From assembly GCA_022818135.1 (NCBI GenBank), contig JAFMSR010000012.1:5030456-5094455 (forward strand): a stretch of 64,000 nucleotides of DNA, given 5' to 3'. The first letter of the stretch is position 1. Every line of letters starts with the position of its first letter. Source of the DNA: Saxidomus purpurata. Lineage: Eukaryota; Mollusca; Bivalvia; Venerida; Veneridae. Positions 55,320-64,000 of this stretch are shown here, piece by piece. The position numbers were made by a program, and so were the translations under genes. Below the pieces are notes generated by a model. It was not told the origin of the DNA. It worked only from the letters and a program-made list of their open reading frames with translations, and made no database searches.

Positions 55320-57480
55320 GTAACTCATACGCCCTTAGACGTATGCATTTACTCGAATAATGTCTGGAAATTTCTTTGTTATATATATTTTTCTGACAGC
55401 TTAAATATGACTAATGCATCGTTTTATTGCCCTTCCAAAACTATGAAATTAATCATATACTACATGCTAAATACAAAAGATGACACGAGTTCTGTGACGT
55501 GTACTTGAATAAAAAAACACTGAAAACTTACCATATAAAAGACATATTTTATGATCACTGAACTGCATTTAGTCCATTGTTTGCATCTTAGTTTTATTTT
55601 AGAAACAAACTACACGAATCAATAAAAATGACAATCATATAAACAATAATTCATAAAATATACACGATGCACTTTACCGGAAAGAGTTATTTATTCTGTC
55701 CTTACACTTTCTTGTGTAACTACAAAAGCGCATTCAATCATTGTGTTCTATTAACATTTAAACAGAATAAAACTCATACATGACTTACAGTAACGAAAAA
55801 AACATCACTATTACAAGAAACTATAATAACAATATATACTATATACACGTAATTAACTGTAAATATTACTTATTCATTTCTCTTAGGCATGTTTTACTTA
55901 AAATGGCAATTGATTCACCACTTTCTGTTTGCCTTGAATATAGTAACAAATCTTAGATATCATATAAATATATGTACAATAATCATAGGCATATTCAATG
56001 TAAGTGTAAGGAAGGTAGTCATCCATTTAGACTTATGTTTTATTTCATCAAATGTAAACTGATCCATAACTTTAACGTGATATTGAACTCAAGTAGACAA
56101 ATACAACATACACTACTTTTAAAAGAACACTTATGACATATCATTTACACTATGCACACTCGCTTCATATAATTGTAAGAATGACCTTATTCCTCGATCT
56201 ATGACATGCTTTTAGACTTCAAAATTAATACCAATCCTCAACTTTCATGTAACATACAACTTGAATATATAAATAAAAGGTAAAGTAAAATGCAAAATGA
56301 AATATCAATACTATGTACAATCATACATGACATAAATAACTATAAAAGTAATTAATGTTCATCTCTCTAAGTCTGGTGAACTATTACTTGCAAGTTTACA
56401 TAAAAAAGATATACGGGTATTTCAAACAATACATTATTCTGAGAGACTTGTGTTATTTATGTTAAAAAATAGTTTCAATCATTGCTTTCATGTTATCTTG
56501 CACACAAAAATAGCTAGTTCTCCGATATAGTTACGGCATGAACAATCTGAACTCAAAGGCTGGTTGTAAAATATTTACACAATGCACACACATATATTTC
56601 AAAACAATTTAAAAATCAAGGCTAAAGCGTCTGTTTGTTTTTTTGGCTTTGATTTATAAGGTGGATTGAATCAATTTCTTTCATGTTCCCCGTTGCCTTA
56701 AAGTAGAGAAACAAAACAGGTTATATCAAATGAAAAATACAAATATATATACTCGGTATTAAAACGGTATCATTTACACAATGAAATCAAAGATACAATA
56801 TATAAAAGAGAAAAATCATTTTAACTACTCTTTAATACTTTTTTTATTTGAAAATTGGATTTCATCCATTGGTATTACGTTCCAATAAATACAGAAGTAA
56901 AACTCTAAAATCACATGAAATATTTACAGAAATAAAGATTTAAAGACTTCACACAAAAAATCCAAACTGAGCTATCATAATCATAAATTCGTTTCAAAAC
57001 TGATATTCAATCCATGTCTCTCATGGTATATGCACACTGATTTAACTAGGAATATTGGCAAAAGGTTGAGCATTATTCATTTGTGGGATAATTCGGGAGT
57101 TTATAATCTGAACCACATGAGGTCAAACCAGCAACAATATTTGCGTTTTAACATTTGATTTCTAAAAATAAAACATGAATTTCTTTTCAAGACTTAAGGT
57201 TATACAATTTAACATAACACGGGTATCTTGCAGATCTATAAGAAATTTGTTTTGTCAGTTCTCGTAATTGCCAGTGTCTTGTTGTTTAATATTAATTAGA
57301 AGTCTATGAATTTATTGACCTATTATTGTCACCGATGAATTGTACGACTGGGGCATGGTTTGTGCACTTCAAGAGTTTTTTTATGATAAATACAACAGAA
57401 GACATCAATTGTTTTATAATGTCGCACTTATTGCTTTCCTGATTGTTGACCTAATCTGAAATGTTATTGAATAACGATGC
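55320..57480. other. AT-rich spacer, no gene seen
   Basis: Very AT-rich DNA with loosely recurring phrases (ACTTAC, ATATATGTACAATAATCATA, TTTCATCAAATG) that suggest old, decayed repeats. I looked for upstream exons of the TerD gene here and could not identify one with convincing borders. Confidence 0.4.
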
Positions 57481-57499
57481 CTTTCTTTCATCACAACAG

Positions 57500-57885
57500 G
57501 AGCAGTTGAACACACGGCGAAGAACGAGAAGACACCAGATGGCCGTTTCGGGCATCAGGAAATCCATGTTAAGTTGAAGAGTCTTCCGAGCAATGTAACT
57601 CATCTCTACTTCACTTTGAGCTCATGGAAAGCCCCAACCCTTGAAAGCTTCAAGAATCCTCGACTTCAGTTCTACGATGCATCCTCACCAAATGCAAATT
57701 TGTGCAGTACCACATTTAATCACGCTCTGAAAAGCCAAGCGGTCATTATGTGCTCTGTTGTACGCGAGGGAAGAAGCTGGCAGATATTTGAATGTGATGC
57801 TGGAAGTTGTGTGAATGGAAACACGAAAATGTACAATCCATTGCGTGAAAGAGTTGCTACACTTATTGCTGACGACTTGAAATAG
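57500..57885 (+). CDS. TerD-domain protein, terminal exon (partial)
   Basis: An acceptor (TCACAACAG) at 57499 opens a frame whose first two bases complete a split codon; it runs 127 codons to TAG. It reads AVEHTAKNEKTPDGRFGHQE, then IHVKLKSLPSNVTHLYFTLS, FKNPRLQFYD, QAVIMCSVVREGRSWQIFEC and MYNPLRERVATLI. The order (x-V-x-H loop, long hydrophilic loop, V-L-x-LP-x-V, F-NP, MC-x-V-REG-W) matches the second half of the TerD beta-sandwich, a calcium-binding fold known from bacterial tellurite/stress loci and also present in animals, including molluscs. The first half must be on upstream exons that I could not find. AATAAA at 57924-57929 is a good poly(A) signal. The cellular role in animals is unknown to me. 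Confidence 0.6.
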
Positions 57886-57923
57886 GTGGTCAGAACTGAT
57901 GTGAAATAGATGGTCAGAACTGA

Positions 57924-57929
57924 AATAAA
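57924..57929 (+). terminator. Poly(A) signal of the TerD-domain gene
   Basis: AATAAA 39 bp after the stop codon, preceded by a duplicated GAAATAG.TGGTCAGAACTGA phrase. Confidence 0.55.
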
Positions 57930-58587
57930 CATGTTTGCTTTGTGAACTTGCTGTATTATTAAGATAATGTCGTTTTCGTCTTCTTGCTTCTGTAGTTTTC
58001 ACTAAAGACCTTAATGGTATGACACAATAGACATCACGCTCACCAATTTAAACTTCGGGAAAGCTTACTTTAATAAAAGTTAACATTTTACCTGTATTAT
58101 CAGATACATGTACCTGCTATGTTGTATATATAAGTCTAGTTTTAGCAATATTTTATTTTCATAGTTTAACGCGGCATGCTGGTTTGTTCACTGAAAGTCG
58201 CAATAGAAAAAAGGTGTTTTCTTCTAGACATCATATTGTGTTATTGTGTACGGAAGTTATGTATATCTTTGCTATCTCTCAATCTAACGACACGTACTTT
58301 GAACTGCATTGTATATATTGAAAGTGAAAATAAAACTACTGAAAAATATTTAACTTAATAGTAATACTTGATCCACTTACTAACCTTGACGTGCACAATA
58401 AACTATATGCAGTTTCAACAAATGATATTATTACTAAGTTTGAAGTGTGTCATATCCTTTACTAAAATCATAGATATATAACAATTGCTGTTTAATGACA
58501 GCGTGTTCGACTACTTCCCTCAAATATATATGTCACTGGGCAGGTACGATTGTGACCAGACAGTTATCATATCATTTTACTAAATAA

Positions 58588-58990
58588 CTAGATGGGTGGT
58601 CAGTAGAACACTTGTTTCGCCCTCTTACACTTTGTCAGAATACAAAAATTCCAATAAAATTCCGTGACAAAAACTACGTACAAAAAGGGGCATACCTCTG
58701 TCAAATGACCTTGACCTACAAAACTTGGCGGCATCACGACCCTTTTGTTATAAGCAATGCAATTTGAAAGTTCGATGATGAAATCTTAAGAAATGGCAAA
58801 GTTATAGCCAACGTTAAGTTTTCGTGACAAAAACTAAGTACCAAAAGGGACATTACTATTTCAAATATGACCTTAACCTACCAAATGTGGCAGCATCAGG
58901 ATCTTTTTGTCATAAGCAATGCAATTGGAAGTTTGATGAAGCAATCTTTAGAAATGGTGCGTCTTAAATTATAGCCGTATGTACAGATGC
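58588..58990. mobile_element. Pearl-like fragment, same family as 22728-23935
   Basis: Begins AACTAGATGGGTGGTCAGTAG then CGCCCTCTTACACTTTGTCAG. It includes two ~165-bp repeats with AAGGGGCATACCTCTGTCAA and GTTATAAGCAATGCAATTTG, and lacks a clear right end. Confidence 0.5.
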
Positions 58991-59410
58991 AGTAGATAAA
59001 TAATATTCCAGTCATAAAACCTTGAACACGCCAATGATAGAGCAAAGGGTTAACTCGCACGTTACCGGTAAGCCGGCTAAACTCACTTTTTCATAAACTT
59101 AACCTAAGAGAAGATTTCTTCAATAAAAATGAATCCCTAGTTAGTTCAGTTCTTATAAATGCAACGCAGTGCTTTGAAAATAAAATAAAAACTGATATCT
59201 GGAAGATAAACATCAGGTCATCAAACAGGAAAATGTAATGACTGACTTTAACGAGTTCAATCACAAATTACGAGATGCTTTTAACTTTTTTGCAGAATTG
59301 CAGAACAATGGCTCTCTGATCCGTGCGTGCAGAATTTAGGAAAAGAGAATATTTGAATATTGCTCAAATGAAATACCGAAGTTTCTTCTTAGAATATAAT
59401 TCAAATTTCT

Positions 59411-59880
59411 TTGAAAAGAATACCTGTTCAATTTTTTCTGAAAAGAATACCTGTTCAAATTTCACTGAAAAGAACACCTATCCAAATTTCTCTAAAAAGC
59501 ACACCTGTCCAAATTTCTCTGAAAAGTATACCTGTCCAAATTTCCTTGAAAAGAACACCTGTTCAAATTTCTCTGAAAAGAACACCTAATCAAATTTCTC
59601 TGAAAAGAACACCTGTTCAAATTTCTCTAAAAAGAACACCTGTTCAAATTTCTCTGAAAAGAACACCTGCTGAAATTTCTCTTAAAAGAACACCTGTCCA
59701 AATTTCTCTGAAAAGAACACCTATCCAAATTTCTCTGAAAAGAATACCTGTCCAAATTTCCTTGAAAAGAACACCAGTCCAAATTTCTCTGAAAAGAATA
59801 CCTGTCCAAATTTCTCTGAAAAGAATACCTGTCCAAATTTCCTTGAAAAGAACACCTGTCCAAATTTCCTCGAAAACGCA
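59411..59880. repeat. 27-bp minisatellite
   Basis: About seventeen copies of CTGTCCAAATTTCTCTGAAA plus AGAACAC with point variants. Because 27 is divisible by three, up to 165 codons stay open on both strands, producing QISLKRTPV-like or SEKNTCPNF-like repeats. No start context, splice border or neighbour supports translation. Confidence 0.92.
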
Positions 59881-60885
59881 ATCATTCCTAACAGACAATT
59901 GCGTATGAGGCCAATATCAAAATAATGTAATCACCAGCATCAGTAATGCCATCTAATTTTTGTTTCAAAAGATACACTGAATATGAAATTATCGAATGTC
60001 TTTCCAATATTGCATTGATAGATTGAGATTCATGGATCCCTGCAGAGTTTCCGTAACGGCAGTCAAATTGTGATTACGAATAGTTCATTCCGATAAAGCT
60101 TTGTCAAAAAAAAAGCAATTTTTTATACATTTTACCATGTTTATTGAAAATCTTATCCTTTGCATCATACACCGTTTGTAAGTAGGTTGAAAGAGACGTC
60201 GTTGAAATATGCACAAATAGACGTCCGAAGTCAACAAAGTTCTAATGAAACGTCAAAAAACGTACACTGTGCGTATAGCTAATGCTCTTGGCATAGCACG
60301 GGCTACGTATCGCACTCCCCAGTACTTTTTTATCAAGGCGGATTTTGAAATTTTGGAAAATTACAGCACGAAGGATCTCACACAACATGTTGAACTGAAG
60401 AATGTTTTTTCAACTGGCAAAAATAGTATTGAAACGTCACCCACCTTCGACCAAATCAAATTTTGTTAAAGATGATTAAACATTGGTTCGGTATATTGAA
60501 CCTATTCAATACTAGTAAATGACGAATGCAATATAGGGCAGAATAAGTCAACGCAAGAAAATGTTTGACATGCTTCTTATTCAAGAAATAGAATCATAGG
60601 CTTTGCATCACGTACAAATGGATTTGAAGGAATTAAATAGTCGTTTTGATATATTTTTGTATTGCTGAAAAATATGGCACTGACAAGCGTTATGATCTCC
60701 CATAAAAAGTAATGTGCGTAAACAACTGGAAGCATTATGTTAACACATATGAATCAAGTGCATTATATCGAAACGTAACAGGAGTTACAGTTTCTAGTTT
60801 TGTGTTGAAGCATTTTGGGGTATTGCAACCGACACATATGCCTGGTGAAGTACGACTATATCTCATTTGGAGGTTGAATGATGTG
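59881..60885. other. Unassigned
   Basis: No gene supported. A 74-codon frame at 60245-60469 has no recognised domain. Confidence 0.35.
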
Positions 60886-60889
60886 TACA

Positions 60890-61010
60890 TATGTGTGTGT
60901 GCGTGTGTGTGCGTGTGTGCGCGTGTGTGCGTGTGTGTGCGTGCGCTGGTGCGTGTGTGTACTGGCGCATGCGCTCGTGCATGTGTGTGGAAGTGCGCGT
61001 GTGCCCGCGT
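60890..61010. repeat. GT/GTGC microsatellite
   Basis: An imperfect TGTGTGTG/CGTGTG run, with codon-like Val/Cys repeats in one frame. Confidence 0.9.
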
Positions 61011-61379
61011 AAACTGGTGCAGTAGTTTTTCATACAAACCGAGTAAATTATGAAATAACCTTGCATATAACATTTTTACGCATCACAACACAGTACAAGA
61101 GTAGTTTCAGGAGTGTTTGTTTGACTATAATGTATGTGAAACATTTTCTTGTAAGCATTATTAAAGGTGTCTTGCATTTTTTCATACTGTTTCATCGTTT
61201 TAAGACTTATTGTTAGGCTATCTTTGAGTACATCATTAACTCCTTGCGATCCCCTGACCCATGATTTGTTTGTATTTGTAAATATGTCTGTTTTTAATCG
61301 TGTTTTTTTTTTAATTCCTTTTTCTTAACTAAGGGGTTGCATTTCCAACTGTGAATTTGACGTTACAAGTTTTAAAATA

Positions 61380-62038
61380 CAGTCGACTCTCGTTATCTCG
61401 ATTTTTTTGGGACCGAAGAAAATAAGTCGAGATAACGAAAAATCGAGATAACCGAAGTTGGATAAGATATGCACGATAGGGGATAGGAGGGAGGTATGAA
61501 AGATTATCGTTGACAGAAAGACGTTTGCGTCTTTCTACCATCTTATGATCTGTGTAATACACAGGTTGTAAAACAAAACTAGCTCGTAGGTTTAAATCAA
61601 TTAAATGTTCAATTCATCTGATTTATGTTGCCTTGCACCTCGGTGCCGAAAGATTGAATTCCCCCAGGGTCCTTCTCCAAAACTCTCAGCGTTTGCCGAT
61701 CCAGATATCCTCCCGGGTTGGTTACCGGGACCTTCTCTAGATTGTTCGACTTGCGCTGGGACAAGTTCATGATTTCCGCCTTCCGACATGACTCTTCCGG
61801 GTTTTTTTTCAATATCGAGATGTTATCTGTCTAATTTTTCTCAGTTTTGACACAATTCAATACAAATTTCCCATTCCGCATATAACACATCTTAAGTCGT
61901 AAACAAAAAAATTAATTAATTTTGGGTCGTTTACCGAATCACTGAGTGAATAGCCGCGCGTGGTGTTTTTCGCACCTCTGACAGCAGACGACTTATTTTC
62001 TTCGGTCCCAAAAAAATCGAGATAACGAGAGTCGACTG
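61380..62038. mobile_element. pogo/Tigger-like non-autonomous transposon with perfect 50-bp inverted repeats
   Basis: CAGTCGACTCTCGTTATCTC and the following 30 bases to 61429 are exactly inverted at 61989-62038. TA flanks both ends (61378-61379 and 62039-62040). TA duplication and CAGT-type ends are typical of Tc1/mariner/pogo elements. Subterminal TCGAGATAACGAA motifs recur at the left. The 659-bp interior encodes no transposase; a GC-richer patch (about 61630-61800) gives only a short open frame on the minus strand. Confidence 0.85.
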
Positions 62039-62160
62039 TATGCACATGTATATCAAGTGTAGTGTTGTCTATAAAGGAGACGTTTCCTGTTTACTTGTGT
62101 GCTTTTCTGAACTAAATCTTTCATTGTGATACAAGTAGCTTGACATACTCTCTTTTTCAG

Positions 62161-62252
62161 AAAACGCGATCGATGCGAATCATCTTAAGCGTTATCAGCA
62201 TTCGAAGATGCGCATACACTTCTTCTTGGAATCTGTATCAAAACACAGTTAA
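62161..62252 (+). other. Possible terminal coding exon
   Basis: A strong acceptor (ACTCTCTTTTTCAG) is followed by a 29-codon frame (NAIDANHLKRYQHSKMRIHF then FLESVSKHS) and a stop. No family recognised and no partner exon found, so it may be chance. Confidence 0.2.
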
Positions 62253-64000
62253 CCTTTTCTCCCATGTGTGATAGCAAAGAAATTAGGTTAGCTGATATAT
62301 TGAAAATCGTATCCTGAATTTGGGTTATTCATGTGTTTGTATGTAACCTTTTTTCGATACAATCAAGGCCAAACAATCATAACGTTTGATTACTGCTAAG
62401 TCGTTTAAATTTGATTAATTGAAGAGAAGTATATGTAGCATTTAAGTAAAGTATTGGTCAACATTACGGTGCTGTTGTTCTGGATTAATAGTCCCAATAA
62501 CTCAGACTATATTCCCTGATTCTAGTTTTAATTTAAATTGAGAGAAGCTGGACTCTCTGAGCTCTTTTGTTTGGCATTTGACAAGAAAAATATACAAAAG
62601 GCTATAATTAGAAATAAGGTCAGGTCACATCATTGTTTTTGTCCCCTGGGCCTACCTTGAATGCCTTTAATTAAAATGTTTACGACTAATTTAAATTGAT
62701 AGTTTTTGGAAGGTAAATTCAATCCGTTTCAATCATGTAGCTTTCAGATTTTGCCGCAATACATCAAATTTCATTCATATCAGTCAGTTCCATAATATCC
62801 AAGTAAATAATTAAAAAAGTGTCTTCAGGAATCAATTACTGTAATTTAGAAATTTAGTTTTCTTTTAAACAAAGAAATCAATTATTCAATAAATACCAAT
62901 ATTTGTTCACTGCAGCTCAAAAGTTCACTTCTCCATTTACCGGTTTCGCAGTATGGACAACCGAAACGTGAATACTTATATAACAATGCAAATATTTACG
63001 TGTTTCTGTTATTGTCAGTATAACGTCAACATACACGTAAAAGTTTATTTCTGTTCTATCTTGATAAGATATCTAAAATATGAGCGAACACAATTGTTCC
63101 CAACAGCGAGGATAAGAATACTTAATTCAGTCGAACTCTGACCGAATATGCCAAATGAGTTCAAATCGGCAATGGCGATTTCTTAAATATAATGAAATGA
63201 CAACGCGACTGTTCCGAATAAAATATTAAGAGTCTGAACGAGCATTTTAAAATCTTGCGTGAGATATATCTATTGTACTTATTCAAAGCCTTCGTTGACG
63301 GTTTTGGCTAAAAGCAAACTTATTGACCGTACCATTATTTTCTTTAATTATTGGATTGTTAATGCACTTATCTATAGCATGTGCTTAATTTAGTGACTAC
63401 TGCCATCGATCACACTACCTGAGGATTAGCCTGGTCACTAGGCCCTGAAATATCTCTTTTACTATTAAATATCTGACTGTTTTTTTCTAGAGCCAGTCTA
63501 CTATCCAGCTCCGATTTCAGGCCCAGTGTACAAAGCAGAATCATATAAAATAGACTGGAAATAGTGCATGAAAAATAGTATATAGAAAAAACATAAATTT
63601 TATCAGACTAGTGACTAGTCTACCTGAGGATGTGAAAGATCCCTTTAGTATTATATCAAACGAGGCATCAAAGACACGGTAGCTGGCTGATAAGTTAAAA
63701 AAAACGACTTCTCCGATTTTGGGGAAAGCATGTATAAGACAATGACTTTTTTCTCGGCCTAAATAAATAAATAACTTACTGAAATTGAATCTGCTGAAAT
63801 GCTATGGGCTTTTGAATAAGCATAAATACGACATGGATCTACTGTGACTTTCCCAGCAACGACTGCAACACCTTATGAATCGATGCTACAATTATTCACA
63901 GAAAAACAGATACTTTTACAGCCCGTTAAAGAGTAATATAGTTGTATACTATGAAAAAGATGAAGCTGGCGGACGTAAATGGAGCCTAGGCCCAAATAAC
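62253..64000. other. Right edge, no gene seen
   Basis: AT-rich DNA. CTAGTCAC/GTGACTAGTC motifs recur around 63430-63630 (GCCTGGTCACTAGGCCC and CAGACTAGTGACTAGTC), hinting at a decayed inverted element. No exon or RNA gene recognised. Confidence 0.35.

Noticed and set aside
57685..58002. 105-codon minus-strand frame over the TerD exon
   Set aside because: Antisense shadow of the plus-strand coding exon.
59411..59908. 165-codon plus-strand open frame with QISLKRTPV repeats, and frames on the other strand
   Set aside because: A product of a 27-bp minisatellite: the unit is divisible by three, several frames are open on both strands, and no start or splice context exists.
60712..61053. 113-codon frame ending in Cys/Val repeats
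   Set aside because: Half of it is translation of the GT microsatellite; the rest has no domain.
61601..61812. Minus-strand frames inside the Tigger-like element
   Set aside because: Too short for a transposase and without DDE residues; probably residual non-coding interior.

Overview
This window is eukaryotic nuclear DNA, most likely from a marine bivalve mollusc. It is AT-rich, the genes have short exons with GT/AG introns, and the intergenic and intronic space is full of bivalve-style repeats: tRNA-derived SINEs, Helentron/pearl-like elements with tandem-repeat cores, many small inverted-repeat elements and several minisatellites. The bivalve assignment is inferred from repeat style and protein similarity recalled by eye, not from a search.

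Layout. (1) 1-2.3 kb: a tandem-repeat transposable element and a small inverted-repeat element. (2) 2.37-7.13 kb, minus strand: the first four coding exons of an AFG3L2-like mitochondrial m-AAA protease; the ATPase and peptidase exons lie beyond the left edge. (3) 7.13-7.46 kb: a 334-bp divergent promoter shared with the next gene. (4) 7.47-21.04 kb, plus strand: NOP9, a Pumilio-repeat nucleolar rRNA-processing factor with ten coding exons. Its eighth exon is tandemly duplicated and both copies are frame-disrupted. (5) 22.7-23.9 kb: degenerate transposon repeat. (6) 24.8-33.4 kb, minus strand: a complete seven-exon UPF0489 (C5orf22-like) gene with a 1.3-kb G-rich minisatellite in one intron and a poly-A/T block plus a SINE in its first intron. 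(7) 34.6-52.4 kb: a direct segmental duplication of about 7 kb. Each unit carries one two-exon, secreted, probably GPI-anchored type-B carboxylesterase/cholinesterase-like gene. A third, more diverged copy of only the downstream flank follows at 53.2-53.8 kb. (8) 54.2-55.3 kb: a second Helentron/pearl-like element. (9) 57.5-57.9 kb: the terminal exon of a TerD-domain protein. (10) 58-64 kb: no convincing gene; it holds a 27-bp minisatellite, a GT microsatellite and a pogo/Tigger-like non-autonomous transposon with perfect 50-bp inverted ends.

The genes do not form a pathway. AFG3L2 and NOP9 are housekeeping genes sharing a promoter. The most interesting biology is the esterase pair. The two predicted proteins are about 90% identical by hand count, yet differences concentrate at the active-site gorge (oxyanion hole, residue after the nucleophile, acyl-pocket loop) while the Ser-Glu-His triad is kept. 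This looks like recent duplication followed by a change of substrate specificity. I found no prokaryotic operon, CRISPR array, rRNA gene or canonical tRNA gene.
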